From: Anticarsia gemmatalis
Lineage: Eukaryota; Arthropoda; Insecta; Lepidoptera; Erebidae
NCBI RefSeq assembly: GCF_050436995.1
Contig: NC_134756.1
Location: 9,734,001-9,798,000, forward strand
DNA: 64,000 nucleotides
Direction: 5' to 3'
Positions 35,501 through 49,648 of the stretch are shown here, piece by piece. The notes below the pieces were generated by a model that saw only the letters and a program-made list of their open reading frames with translations, searched no databases and had not been told where the DNA came from. The position numbers and the translations under genes were made by a program. Position 1 is the first letter of the stretch; every line of letters begins with the position of its first letter.

Positions 35501-37373
35501 TAGATTATTGAAAACAACAAATTACGTCAATAAAAACCAAACAAACACTTGATTTATACAATTTATTACGAAATAAAAAAGCAATGCACGAATAACAAAA
35601 ATATCATTTATTTTTATTAACAATCCGACGGCGAAGAATATTTTGATTTACGGTTTCAATTTATCAGATTCGAACTCACTCCGCGCTGTAATAAACAATA
35701 TTGTTTTGATCTCAATATTTTAGTTGGTGAAGAATAATTCTAAAATACCGACAGAACAAATTAAAAGGCGATCCGCAGAATTTAATAACACAAGTCATTT
35801 GAATATTCAACGAAAACGAAACGACGGATTATTCAGGAAATGTTCGATATAATCCGTTCTGTCGAGAAAATTGTTTTACAAATTGTTTGCGCACCTATTT
35901 GTAGCCAGATGATATTTTTACAGATTATGTTATACAAAGCTTTCGAGCTTCACGTTAATTAAAAGTTCTGTTTTCGATTAAAATAATATTCAGGCGACGA
36001 CAAAGGTTCGTTAAAAATGCATGTTTTTAATCTGGCGTGTGAAAATATTGTTTCTGCTTGTACGTTGTGAGCGCTGATAGCTCGGCTTTATACTTTTTGT
36101 CGATGCATGTCATTTACAACTGTACAAACACCCGATGCAAGTTTTGTGGAGTTCGACATGAGGTTTATTTATGGTTAAGGAATTACTTGGTTAAATATAC
36201 TTGCATTGACAAATTATTGATATCGACTTCCTTTCTAGCCTTTTTTCTTTTTTTAATTGTCTAGACACAAACAAATTACTATTAGTATGTAATAGACAAT
36301 TTTGAGTTGACGTTCGAATATTGTTGTCGCTTGTTTGTATGTCGAAGAGCAACTTCAAATAAGGACTTTTTGTTTTAAAACGGATAACGTCAAATTCAAA
36401 ATTATCCTCAAAATAAACTATCGTAGTATCCATAGCAGTGAAAAGACTCTCTTAATATCTTAAGGGGGGGTCGGTGTTTTTGTTAGGGATTTACGTGACA
36501 CCATTACTAATGCCACGTAACGACCTTGTAAGTGTCCAGATGATCAAAGGGCAATAGGAGCGAATCCCCCGGGATCCAGTTCACATACAAAGGGACATTG
36601 CGACATTAAAGGAGAGGACACGGATGTAATTTATTTGGCTTATTTGATTTCATAGTGTTTGGGAGGTTATCGTTGCCTTTTCTGTATTGAGGTGATTAAA
36701 TGATTGCGAGGTAAAGCAATGTTTACTGCGGTTGCCCATAGATGGGTGATCGAATTCATTCTCATCATTCATTTCATTATTTTAAGTCCTAATTTGTGCG
36801 AATAAGAGCGGTGCTTCTTATACAAAGCTATTGCAAGTAAATCAAGTTGCATTCCCAAGAGATACAATTTGGCAGTCACGACTATATTAAAATATACAAT
36901 TCAAAACAAGTTCAATTTCAAAATGAAAAATAACCCCGAGATTTAGCTTCCAATACGCATACAAAGTAAGTCGGGCACAAACTATTTGCTAAGAGCACCG
37001 CAGCGTTACTTGAACAAGGCAATACAAATAAATCTTCATTGCATACAATGCAAACGTGCATCGGAACACGAAATTCATTCGTTGGCCGCGCACGTGTGTT
37101 TGTGAAACACAAACATATCGTTGCTTGCATCTTATAACTGTATAGAGAAGGCAGAAGAGCCGTTTTAATAGCTTTAGTACTTTTGTATTGCATTACTACT
37201 ATCTATTACATAGGAAATAACATCATCATATATATGTTACTTGGTATAAAATAACGTTTCAGTCAAAAACTTTTGTAAATTGGAGAGCCCGAGTCTAAAC
37301 GCAAAACAAATTAAAGTAATGACTAGTATCAGTATTCAGTACCTAATTTTCGTAAATCTTGTCACGGGCTCTA
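32561..37373. other. AT-rich non-coding stretch
   Basis: Apart from the hairpin at 34108-34148 I see no gene or element. Short frames on both strands have no recognisable motif. Confidence 0.45.
34108..34148. repeat. Near-perfect hairpin
   Basis: Arms around a centre at 34128 pair over about 19 bases on each side, with single-base bulges at 34120 and 34146. The core is TTTTAGTCGCAAAA and its complement. Confidence 0.85.
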
Positions 37374-37551
37374 CCAGCGGGCATATCAAGTCTCTCAGTT
37401 GACAGCTATTGTAAGTCAAATTGATGCTCACTATGCAGTACATTGCTGTTTTGATGTTATATGGTCATCACTGTATTCTAAGAAAGAATACAATGTACAG
37501 CATAGTGGCTTTCAAATAGTTGTCAACTGAGATACGTGATAGCCCCCCTGG
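37374..37551 (+). mobile_element. MITE family M, copy 2 (most complete)
   Basis: The left end CCAGCGGGC..ATC..CTCAGTTGACAGC is inverted at the right as TGTCAACTGAGATACGTGAT then AGCCCCCCTGG. The inside also folds back: CAGTACATTGCTG against TACAATGTACAGCATAGTGG. Length is 178 bases. Confidence 0.75.
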
Positions 37552-40500
37552 GGGTGAATTCTTTTTCTGTACCTATTCGATTTTTATGGATCTAGAATTG
37601 TAAGAGGTATTTGTGACCTATATAATATGTGTTTTACGTGTGAAGTTAAATACTATAAGCCTCTACTACCTAGAGACTATTTACTATAACATAAAGCTAA
37701 AGTAAGCTACATAATCCACTGCAATAAAATTTATTTTTAGCTTCCAATGTTCTCTATCTACAGACAATGCTAACCATTGTTCGAAATGTAATCTGTTTGT
37801 ATGCAGGTTTCAGTGTGTCACACATTTCCAGGTTGTCTACATCAAAGCTTTACTAGTTCGCTTTTCTTTTATCCTTTGTTACTTTTATTTATTCGTTTTG
37901 TAGATTATATTTCGGATTTAACTGTTACTATAGTTTTATTTTTGGATGGAGATTAATTTATGCTGTATTAAGTGAAAGTATGTATATTGTGCGTCCATAT
38001 TGGCAAGAATATATTTTATAATATTTTGCAATTACGAAATACGTTTTTCGGATTGTAATCTTTGTTCGTTTTTAAGGGTCTGTAATCAGCTTAAATTTGA
38101 AACAGAAAATAATAATTATTGATTAGGTATATTGCTACTCCGTTGTATCTCAAAATGCTGTCCCATCTCCGTCTCTTTAGACACCTTTAACTAAAGTCCT
38201 GCTATGATATATTTAAAGACAATTGTTAATACCAGCGTCTTTACCTGAAGGAATGATCTTAGAACCTATGGTAAATTGACTAGATTAATAGAACGAGTGT
38301 CTTATGTGTACAATACTACCTGTTGCGGTCTTGATGACTAGTTAATCTTTGTCCACTTGTTTAAGAGCTACAGGTGACAAGTTCTAAATATAATTGTTGG
38401 TTCGAAGTTTACGACCTGTGTCCAGTGACGACAGTTTAGTTTGGCTGATTAGTGTAGCCATGCCAGTTATGCAATGTTGCGTAACAGGTGCTCCAATTTC
38501 TTGAGAGATGTGTCTGCTTCGTGTCTAAGAGCACGTTAATATATTGATAAATTACTATTTTCAACAATGGCAGTTATCATAAAACATTTTGAATAGCGTA
38601 AGCGCAATAGTAGTACAGTAGAAAATCTATGATCCTCACAAGATCTTTAATGATCGAAAATAATGTCGATGTCCACTATATCGCTCCAGTTTTTAAAAAG
38701 TCCAAAGAATTACATACATAAATTAAATCTTGCCTTCTTTTCAGGCAGAGACCAGAGAAAAACTAATCAAAAAATCATAATATTGAAATAAAAAACAGTA
38801 ATAACTTAGTTTCCATTCCTCTGTTACTCTCCCATCTAAGGCACGATTACACACACACTTTACACTTTAGAAGTATCTAATAAACACATTTTCATTTTAA
38901 AGTAATTAATACAGTGAAACTTCTGTAGTACCTGTACAATGGGGTTCAGTATCGTGTTGTGGCGGTTCGCGCTAAGTACACGTTCGGGATTCTTGGCACC
39001 CACCCTGATATGTTTACGTGTTGCACTCCTTTTATATTAATCGCTCAGCTAACTACTGCATAGCACCTGTTATTTGCGGACACCATTCTTACACTTGACA
39101 TTCTCACTTGTTTGGTTGGGATATACTTTGATGTATGTATTAGTTTATAGATTCCGTAGTCGTGTGCTAGTGGCTTTTTATAACAAAGCGAGGTTAAGAT
39201 TGGCTTACAAAAGAGAAGTCATGGCTTGACATGTCACTATCTATGTGAGCTACCAAAAAATTGCTTTCATTATTTGATTAATTTAGAAAAGGTATTATGA
39301 CTGTGGTTTTACTATGGCTAATAAAACAGTAAATACTTATATGTTTTTTATTCATCCGCGTGTTAAAGAATTGAACATCTTATAAACTTCAAAATTAAGG
39401 TAGTCGTCCTATCCAAAAACAAGAATTACAAATTGTTTACATACCTCCCGTCGTACACTAACATGAAAACAAATTCAAATCTAATTAGTTACGAGATTAA
39501 CCATTCGCACTTTGATAAGCCGACAAGCTTCTAATTTGAGAAATTTAATTTCGTTAACAAGTTGAAATGCTATTGCATTCTTGGATATCTCACCGACATG
39601 TTTTTCCCCAGTTATTTATACTAGACATCTGAAACTCTCTGTTTCTGACAAGTTCCAAGTTGGGAGCGCCGGCACTTACCGTTAGTTAATTAAAAGCCAG
39701 TTAAGTACAAAAACAGTCGAAATGAAGGTAAACCAACTAAGAACAGTTTACGGTTAGACAAATTGTGTTTGCCGCGAAGTTTCCAACTGTGGTTAGGTTT
39801 CGCGAGCGGTAGATGGTAGTACTACCTTTTTATTTTGTTACGTGTTTGACGCGGTAGCTTACAGTACATCGTTCCGGTGTTTTAATGGTCCGTAATTTTG
39901 TCTTATTATTTTCATACTGTTTGGTCTAATGATTCTTATTTGGTATGTCAACTGTATTATATACAAAAGTTTTAATAACGTAAAAAAATCCGTGCATCGT
40001 TATTCAACATAAAACGCTTTACAGTTTTTTTTTTGTGCCAGTACCCAGTTATTAGTCTATCAACCTTGAAAACGAACTCACAAACAATATGAACCTGTAC
40101 AAAAACAATTGGCGTATGTTTTCCATGGATGCCAATTTCCGAATGTTGATACTGATTAAAGTTCCTACTCCCTCAGGAAAACATCGCGCGCCTCCAATTT
40201 TTCCACAAACCTTTTTATCTATTCGTGGCTGTTTCGACGAATGGCGAGCTTGTAAAAAAATAATCACAACGGAAAAACAGATTCAAAAAAGTTGATATTT
40301 AATTTTTCGGGCGTTATGAAGTTCACCCGCGGAGAGGTAAACCGCATAAAAAATAAATAAAATGTTTCCGTGGGCGGGTTTTTGTAAGTTGATTTTTGTT
40401 GAGTGACGCGCGGTGGCCGGGGACCAAATCATTCAGCAGCTTGCTTTTGTTTTGTTATGAATATGTACGAATATCTATGTATGTGTACGAATATCTAGAT

Positions 40501-43500
40501 TACTAATTTCGTTGGGAAAATGTACGAAAAGTCCTTTTATTGAATTCTTTGCCATATGGCTAATAGCAGAAAATTTTTTTTTGTTTAACATCGCAATCGA
40601 ACTACGATATAAATCTATATTTTAATGCAGCTAACGAGTCATACAAACAAACAAATTAATTACGATTTATTCCAACAATAAAACCTCAGCTTGGTTTATT
40701 TCAAAATCATGCATGTTGCAGTCGATCTCAAAATAAATCATTATTACCTTTAATTTCAGCTATAAAGCAATTAAGGCTATTCCATGTCATATTGGGAGCT
40801 CATTTGGGCGCCATGAGGGTACCATAAATGCCCCTCTAACAGCTAATACAGCTGAATTGTCGTTTGGCGTGACGATAATTTATCTAATTATTTGTTTTTC
40901 GCGTATTATTTCTCATTTATGCGAAGGAAAAACAAACATGATTGATTGGTTTAAGAAATTACTCGTTCAGGTGTTTGTTATGATAAGCTAATTTGTCCGC
41001 TATGTTTCGGACTGTTATAGAGCTTTTAAATGCATGTAGGTGTAATGGAAATCAACTGACGTTTTATATGGTGAATATTGGACTCTAACACGTAATGTAG
41101 GAAGTCTCTTCTTTTACCCGGAAATGAGTGGGATGTATCAGTAACCTTTGTATATTTTCTTGCGTTTATACTACCGTGTCATCTAAATACTTCCTTTGTC
41201 AAAAAGAAATAAATTTAACTTGATTTAAAAATTAAAACTTGAACGAAGTTAGTTAATGGCCGGCCTTCATCAATGCTTATCTGTGAATCTGCGCCATTGT
41301 TTTAGACCTTTCCTCTTGCTAAGGAAAGTAACCACCACAAAAGGTGTTGTCTCTAGCTAAATTAAGCGGTTTTTCCACCGCATATTGATTAGAAAATTAA
41401 AAATATACCTCCAGGTCGGTAGTAGAAACTCGTTATCTTAAGTAAGTAAATCGGGCGAGAGTTGGTGCGTCGTAAGCGGTCGACGATAACAAACTTTTTC
41501 CGTTAAACCTTGCAATTTATAACTGCCTGCTACCTATTCTGAGTCGCTAACAACTTTTGTATAGAAGCCAACGATATATGAGTTTTAATAAGGTGTTTCG
41601 TTTAAGTATGTTAACTTATATTGGCGCGAGGGGCTGCGTGTTGAAAATTTTTCGTAAAAGGAGTCCCAGAACTTTTTTATTGTTGCCTTCGCAGACACTG
41701 AGGGTCGAGGTTGGGTATTAGAATTTGGAACCCCCGCTATGTGGTTGTGATTTATAATTTATGTATTATATGACGTCATGTGCGTTTGACAGCGCAATAA
41801 AATAAAATAAATGAGTCGATCGTGTATATTTAGTTGGTAATTTTGGTGACGTTAACAGTATTGTATTGTATGTAACATAACAAAGAGCTGACAGGCTGAT
41901 ATTGCGTAACGTTCGCCTCCTAGAACATGTTATTTGGTGACAAAATTGAATGTTATTGACCTGCCAAAGGATTATTAAACGTTATTCCGGTGGACATCTG
42001 GATTCGACGGCGCTACACGACATTTTGAATTACGACTATATACTGGCGAAATGGCATAGTAACAAAGCACGTTTAGTGATGACCCTAGCAAGTAATATTC
42101 ACTCGAAATGCCTATATGTTGTTTTTATTTTGTACAAATATTTTAGCTAGAAAAGTTTTATCTGTTTTATACGTTAGAGAGTGCGTATAAAAGTTTATGC
42201 TAGATCGTAATGTGTAGATATTGTTGTCGCTACGTTCATAGAAACGCTTTATCTGCTCTTTCAATTGCTTTGGCGGTTATAGTCTGATGCTTAGTGTGAT
42301 ATACTAAATGGAGTTCTACATTTAGAGAACTTTTTGGACTTACAGAAATTATCACGCCATGTCCTCATTGAGCCATCCTTACTGAGTCACAGCACCTGTA
42401 TTGAGTGATGATTATCTTTAAAGTAATAGTATCGTCAGACTTCTTCTTCTGGGTAAATTGACCTTGTATCCTGAAAACACCCTCTATTTAAATAGTGATT
42501 TCAAAATGGGACAATTACAAGTTTTGACTAAGAATATCTAATAATTTCACAAATTCATAACCCAACGAAATTACGCGAACGATTTACGCGTCTTTCAAAC
42601 GAGTAAACAAACAAACAATTATTCTTATATGTTTAGTAGTGTTGAAGTAGGTCGATAGCGATAATTACCGTACGTACTTTACAGTTGGAGTGCAGTCGGG
42701 AACTTAGTTAAACTTGTTTATATCGAAAGTGCCTAACTAAGGCAGCCGAGTCGATGTGGAGCCGGAATTTACCGAGATTATTTGTTCTGTTGTGTATTTA
42801 TACTGTTATGTTCGAGAAAGATTCACTAGTTCAGACAATTAAACTAAAGGAATCAATAAATACATATAAAATATCACAGAAAATTATGATGATATTTGTT
42901 GATGAGAAAAGCAAAGATCGGATAATTTAGAGGAAAAAAAAAACTACTCGTTAAGTAAGATTAACGCAAAGTCTAATCTGTCTCCCGTACTCTTATCTAG
43001 CAGTGAGATAGTCATGGTTTAATAAAAACTGATGCATAGGAAAGATTTAATAAGCACATAAAAAAATATTTGAAAATTTCTTAAAGTAGTGCCAAATTCT
43101 CCGACTTAAACTGCATGGTGGATTTGTCACTCCATTGTTCACTCTTCTTCAATCCATGACCATGAAATACTGTACAGTAGGTAAAACGTTTAGTAATGTA
43201 CTACTATAAAGTCGTGTTACCGCAATTTCCCTACAAATATTCGTATTTAAAATCCACTTGACACACTGAAGCCTCAGTACGAAATAGTTGCGCGTTTAAA
43301 TTAGCTGTCCACCAAGTGAGAGCTTAAAATAGCGGGGAAATGTGAACGTCAAGATGCGTACCGCCTGAGTGGCAAAGGCAAGAGCGCATTCAGCCTTATA
43401 TGACGGCCTTTAGAAAAACCTTCCTTCTTTTATCAACATGAGAGATAAAATGTTTCATTACTTTTTCTTAACCATGAAGTATGCCGTGGGAAAATTATTA

Positions 43501-44395
43501 GATGTTTCCTTTGAAATTTTCTCAGTTTTATTAAATTATTATTTTATATTTTATCTTACTTGCTGACCGATATTTCCATCGCTTCATAAGTGAGTTGCCT
43601 TTGCGTCTTTGAGAAACCGGCTACTAGACAAAGACTTAACAAAGAAGAAATATATTCAATCAAAGCATGATATCGATGTTTTTATAGATTTTCCTTGCCC
43701 TTTTGGTTAAACATACTTAATCAAAAAATATATATTCATACAGAAATCAGATATGCGAAAAAACTGCTCTAAATAAATTGGTCTAGAAGTAAAGCAATTC
43801 TTTAAATAGAATTGTCAGAAAATCTAATAAGGAATCAGAAACCAGACGTTTTATGTTTTACAGTCTTATTACCTAGATTCATTTTCAGGACGAACTAAAA
43901 GTGGTACATAAAAAACGCATAAAAAATCTAGCCGCTCGCAGTCCGCATGTTAACAAGTTTTTTACTACACTATGACAGTTGGTACATAACTCAAAAATTC
44001 TCATTTGTCCAACACAATAGTAGTGCTTTCGTGATTTACTGAGCAATCGTATCGTGGTGCGTATCACTCGTGGTCTCATAAAACAGTATTGTAGCCGCTC
44101 AATACCACAGATGTATTAAAATGCAATACACTTGTCCGCAAATGTTGAAATGTTGTTTATTGTTTTATTGGTTGCAATAAAATAAATGTGTAACGAAGTG
44201 GATGTACGGAGTGTCGAAAGAAAATGTGAGGTTTAGATAGAATATCTTAGTTAGTTGCATTTCAAACTGAGTACGGTAGATTTATCAGATTAAAGATTTC
44301 CTACTCGTAAAATATCAAATACCACTTGTAAGAAATGTATAAAACTTTCATCCCCGGCAATGGAAGTACTGTTTTGGACAAAATATCATAAATAA
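37552..44395. other. AT-rich non-coding stretch
   Basis: Nothing recognised. A small direct duplication of GTACGAATATCTA occurs at about 40465 and 40486. Overlapping frames near 40052-40295 have no motif. Confidence 0.45.
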
Positions 44396-44575
44396 TTAAA
44401 AGCGACGGCTTCCGTCGCGCAATAGTTGAGTTGGCAGTGTGTCGAAAAGTCGTGGATTTGATTCCCACAAGGAACAAACATTTGTGGTCCACAGATAGTT
44501 GTTTGGTTTCGTTGTACTTTGTGTCCGTTGTTTATGTTTGTAAAAACCCCCGCGGCACAAAAGCAATATTATAAT
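44396..44575 (+). mobile_element. tRNA-derived SINE, decayed copy
   Basis: CTTCCGTCGCGCAATAG (A-box region), GTCGTGGATTTGATTCCCAC (B box) and TTTGTGTCCG align with the copy at 28638-28825. The middle of the head is shortened and diverged. Confidence 0.6.
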
Positions 44576-45379
44576 TATTAGTGCGGGAATTGTCTTCAAA
44601 AACAAGATATACAGCTTCTATGTATAATTGAGAGAAATTTCATCAAAGAAAATAACAGTGTTCTACACGTTGCATAAACCAAAAGGAATATAACAGAAGC
44701 ACTTTCAAAACCTAATGATGAGAGAATATAACACCAGTCTAACCTCAGCATTCCTCACTTCATAATACAATAGACTACTATGAACATTACAGTAATTGCT
44801 ACAACAAACATACTACATAAAAGCCTCTGTAAGTTAATATCCCAATATGTGTGAGAGAGAGATTATTCCTAAGTGATATTAATACGTCTTTTGTCCTCCT
44901 AATGTGGCGTGCTTACTATTTGTCTTATTGTCTCGCTCGCACAATGGATATAAAACGGTTCGCTCGAGTGTTTGTTTTGATTTAGTTGAGTTTAAATGTA
45001 CTGTAAGTGGGTGGGTCAATTGTACGATGAATTTGTATTGCTTTGAGATCTTTGTTCGGCTTAAAAATGTTTGTGCAAAGCATCGCGATCTGCTTTTTCC
45101 TCTTTGTGTATTGAAGAATAATATTTACCCACTACTACTTTTAGAGGTAAAAATGCATATGTTGTTAGAGCTGTAGTTTTTAAAGTAAGAACAGAAAAAT
45201 ACATCGAGTAAAATTGGTTTTTGGATCAGATTCGTGGAATCAAAGCACCTGGTCTATTTGGACGTGTTCCACAATAGTACGGCAGATAAAGAATTTAGAA
45301 TTATTTGAGACAGGCTTTACAGTACACATTGGAAGTAAAGGTAGTCAAAAATGTTGTTATTGCTGGCTGTTATACCCAA

Positions 45380-45418
45380 AGGCGTAGGAAGAGGTAGTAT
45401 ACACCTCTTCCTACGCCT
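45380..45418. repeat. Perfect 16-base inverted repeat
   Basis: AGGCGTAGGAAGAGGT (45380-45395) is exactly complementary to 45403-45418. The 7-base middle contains GTATAC, itself a palindrome. It ends five bases before the Helitron at 45424. Confidence 0.9.
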
Positions 45419-45423
45419 ATACA

Positions 45424-45687
45424 TCTATACTAATATTATAAAGCTGAAGAGTTTGTTTGTTTGATTGTTTGTTTGTTTGTTTGAACGCGCTAATCTCAGG
45501 AACTACTGGTCCGATTTGAAAAATTCTTTCAGTGTTAGATAGCCCATTTCTTGAGGAAGGCTATAGGCTATATAACATCACGCTTTGGTCATTAAGAGCG
45601 GAGTAGCAACGAAAAATGTTATAAAAACGGGGAAAATTTTGACCCATTCTCTTAGGTGACGCAAGCGAAGTTGCGGGGGTCAGCTAG
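45424..45687 (+). mobile_element. Non-autonomous Helitron, copy 1
   Basis: Starts TCTATACTAATATTATAAAG, carries a TTTG run, CGCGCTAATCTCAGGAACTA and AGTGTTAGATAGCCCA, and ends with the hairpin CGCAAGCGAAGTTGCG then CAGCTAG. Flanks are A at 45423 and T at 45688. No Rep/helicase frame. Confidence 0.85.
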
Positions 45688-45845
45688 TATTTTATACGTC
45701 CGTGTTTTATCAATTACTATTTTTTACATGCAATTTATCACGGCAATCCGTATACCGGGCACCTTATCCTAAACTTGAATCTACTATTGAGAGTATTCTA
45801 ATAGAAAAAAACCTTATTTTGCCGATTCGAATCGAACTCTCGAAA

Positions 45846-46090
45846 TCTATACTATACTAATATTATAAAGCTGAAGAGTTTGTTTGTTTGAACGCGCTAA
45901 TCTCGGGAACTACTGGTCCGATTTGAAAAATTCTTTCAGTGTTAGATAGCCCGTTTATCGAGAAAGGCTATAAGCTGTATATCATCACGCTACGACCAAT
46001 AGGAGCAGAGCACCAGTGAAAAATGTTACAAAAACGGGGAAAATTATGATTCTCTTATGTGACGCAAGCGAAGTTGCGCGGGTCAGCTAG
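45846..46090 (+). mobile_element. Non-autonomous Helitron, copy 2
   Basis: Same family as the element 158 bases upstream, in the same orientation, with a shorter TTTG run. Ends CAGCTAG; flanks A at 45845 and T at 46091. Confidence 0.85.
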
Positions 46091-49000
46091 TATACATATA
46101 ATAGTCCAGAACCTTAGGTGACATAGATAAATAATCTGCATTCAAATAAAATCAAATCAAGTAATCAGTGACTAGGCTTATGTGGCTGACGACGGTCTGT
46201 TTTAAACAGTTACTTTATTTCGTAAAAATACTTATTTATTATCATAATCAAGATAATCGTGCATCCCAAGGCTTAACTTGTCATCATAGATAGTTAACAC
46301 CTATCGTAGAAACAAGAGGCGTTGTTGAACAATAGGTGACTATAAGCTTGATTGATTAGGGGTCCGTTTGACTTTGTACAAAGCTTTTGATGTCCCCTTC
46401 TAGTGCTGACCTAGTTTTCAATACTCTGATACTGTATTAATTGTCCATCTTTCAGTATTGATGAGTTTTGGTCTAGGATATTGAGGACTTGAATGTTTGT
46501 TGTACGATGATAGGCGATCTTTAGGTTTAACTTTGATATATTAATCTAGACAAGTTTATTGTTTAAAGGGCAAAGAACACTGGTATATTTATAAAGTAAT
46601 TCAAATATCATATAATTACAGTTTGTTCTTATTAAAATTCTCAATAAAATGCAGCCTGAATATTTTTAAAATATTAAAAACGTATGTTTATGACTATTGT
46701 AATAAAGCTTTGAAAATACCAAGAATGTTAATTGGCTTTAAACTTTAATAGATGGGGTTCAACTACTTCCAATTACCCCTAATTAAAATTTTTCATGGGT
46801 CGTTTTATGCCATATACTTAAATGCGGCTACCACGGCACACATTTCTAGGATTTTATATCTAAAACTATAAAAAACGACACAAATCATGACTTTAACAAA
46901 AATTATATATTATTGTCCCATTATTAGGCCCGTGATTAGGTCTGAGTTCAGTCGAAACGTCGGATAATAAAAATGTATCTCAGCATATAATTTTCAGTCA
47001 CGCTTAGGACCCGTTGCATTATAATATTACACGTCTTTTTAATTTGTAACAATTTGGTTTATAATCGTCTTAAATCAAGAATCTCTAAAACCAAACAAAC
47101 ATATTACTCTGACCTAGTTTCTGTTCAAACTGAGGAACGATAGCCAATTTTTGTGGTAATCCATGAATGAAAAAGAAATGCCGGCTGCATCAGCTTATCG
47201 TATCCAACGAGGCAGGCGGTCACTCGTGTGAGTGAACCGAGAAACGAAACAAACGAAATATCCACTGCAACTTGGAAATCAACACGGATTCAGAAGAAAC
47301 TAGATATAGCAAGATTATTATAAGCCGAGTTTTCAAGCATTAGAAAGCTTTATTCAAGAAAATAAATAAAGTTTTGACGAAGAGTGTCTGAAGAATCTGA
47401 GTCGCTATCGAGAAACTTCTGAAGGAACAAATTTTTCTAGTACATTTTATTCGTTAAATTTATGTACTCGATATTATTGAGTGTTGAAAATCGGTCTACT
47501 GTTAAAACGCCAAAATTATTGTGTTGGGCAAGAAAATCGACACAGATTGCCACGTAACTATTTTTTGTTGCTCGTAGAGAACATAATCTTTGACTATTGA
47601 TTGATATATCTTTATGTTTTCTACAGCGCGTCTGTCAACGGAAAATTATTCTCACACATTTTGCTAACGAAAATATTTGTCGAATTATTGTCAATTTGAT
47701 TCGGGGTTCTCTCCTATCTCTGTGCCTGAGGTTTGCGATATCTAGCATATTCAATATCCGTGAATATAACTCTTGTCCATTGAAACTAGAATTTTGGTTC
47801 AATCACGATGAAAGTCGGTACACATGCTATTAATCCAAAAGGTGCGTTCAAACGGTTTTCGTGGAAAGGCCTGTGACATCGCAAATTACAATCAAAGGGT
47901 GTTACCTGGAACTCAGTAATTTTACATTTTAATGGAGTTGATTGACCTCAGGTGCTTTTAGTAGGCCTTATGTAACGATTGGACATGGGTACCTATATCA
48001 AAGACGTAAAAGGCATCTACACCAGAAACAATGATCCTGAATCAAATACACATTGTTACTATGTGCGATTTGAAACTAAGACGCTAAATACTATTGAGCG
48101 ATTACTTGAATTAGACATTAAGCCGAACACTCTATCAAGTTAATTTCGAACACCTAAATGCTTCCATGTATCACGAACTAAATGCACTGCAGCTAAGGTG
48201 AACTAAAAGGTATAAATATCAGGAATTCAACAACACACTTGCTTAGAAAGCAGATACCAATAAAGGAATCGTCGAGCGAAGCTTCGATTGAAAGGCACTA
48301 CTGATTTCTATCAGACGGAAAAATACGAGCAACGATTTCGTAAAGCTCTGTTAAAAGGCGTATGCATAAAATTCACACAAAATTATGCATATCGAGCCTT
48401 CATTTAGAATCAATATGAATTTACAGTAATCAGGCAATCCGATTCACTTTGTAGAGATTACCACTGTTATTTGTAAGCCTTGGCACGAGTTTCAATTTGT
48501 ATGAGAAATGCTCTTTCTTTTCCCGATAACGACTGATTTTCCAGGAAATATGGCTTGAGTCTTTTCATGTTATTGACATTGCAGTATAAATAAATGAGTT
48601 GTGTTTTTCTGAAGAATTTTTAAAGTGAAATGCATGCTTATTCCAGTTGCAATTTATAAAGGTCTAAAGAATTGACAATATATTTCACGGTATTCGTTCT
48701 ATACAAAACGGTAAGCGATTGAAACTTCTCACTCCTTTTTTCTTGAGTAAAAGCGTCGCAAGCGCATTCTGAAAGACCATTTTTTTAATGCCAATCTTTA
48801 ATTCTTAGATAGTACCTACTAATACTGTAGAAAAACACGTTTCCGAAAAATCCAGGAGTATCTAATCCATATGTATAATCCTAATTAATATCCTGATGTA
48901 TTTTTTGTATATTTTTACATGTTTTATAAAGCACTACAATGAAACAAAATAAACACATACACACTTAACCTACTTACAGTTTCAAAAGTATAGATCAGAT

Positions 49001-49509
49001 ACGGCGGTGATATTGTTCTAATACAAACGTAATTGAATGACAATGTTAATGTTCACGCGTCCCTGTGATTTTATCAAATAATCGTGAGTTTCCGTGCCTT
49101 GTCTTGTTCAAAAACTATCGTAATTGATTTTAATGACAGTCATTTTAAAGTTTCTGGTATTATCTACTTGGGGTATCTTTTGTTGGTAGATATATTTTTT
49201 GTTTATTATGACAGCTTTTTTTTTAAATTTATTATATGTCTTTATTTATTTGTATTCATTATTATATAAACTATTTTAACAATAACAGCTTTTGAGTTCT
49301 TTATTTGTTATAGCATTCCTTTCTCAACTAGAAAGACGATCTTCTACCAGTAACGACTTTTTATAACTCAGTAGCAGCTATCTATAAATTTGAATGAAGA
49401 ACTGATCCTGTAAGGCACTTGCAAAATACGCGCAAGCCAAAATTTCGTGTAATTTTAGCGTGAAACCACTCCCATAGTCCGGGCTTGTGCCGAAATGTCA
49501 AGCGAACTG
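46091..49509. other. AT-rich non-coding stretch
   Basis: No gene recognised. AGTCGAAACGTCGG near 46950 resembles a retroelement phrase, and TCACTCGTGTGAGTGA at about 47220 is a short palindrome. A 78-codon frame at 47597-47833 has no motif. Confidence 0.4.
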
Positions 49510-49648
49510 TAGCACAATTCTCTACAGTTGGTACTCTCGAAGGTTTCACGTTTAGAATACTATAGCTCCCGCTAAAAGCGCTGCTCAGATTTTCAAACAA
49601 AAATTCTCGATAAATAGCCAGTTGTCGATAGTGGTAGAGAATCGCACT
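49510..49648. mobile_element. Foldback family F copy
   Basis: GCACAATTCTCTACA at the left and TGGTAGAGAATCGCAC at the right are inverted partners. Inside are CTCCCGCTAAAAGCGCTGCT and CAGTTGTCGATAGTGGTAGA, family hallmarks. Confidence 0.55.

Noticed and set aside
45456..45484. TTTG runs as independent microsatellites
   Set aside because: They are a regular internal part of the Helitron family near its 5' end, seen in all three copies.
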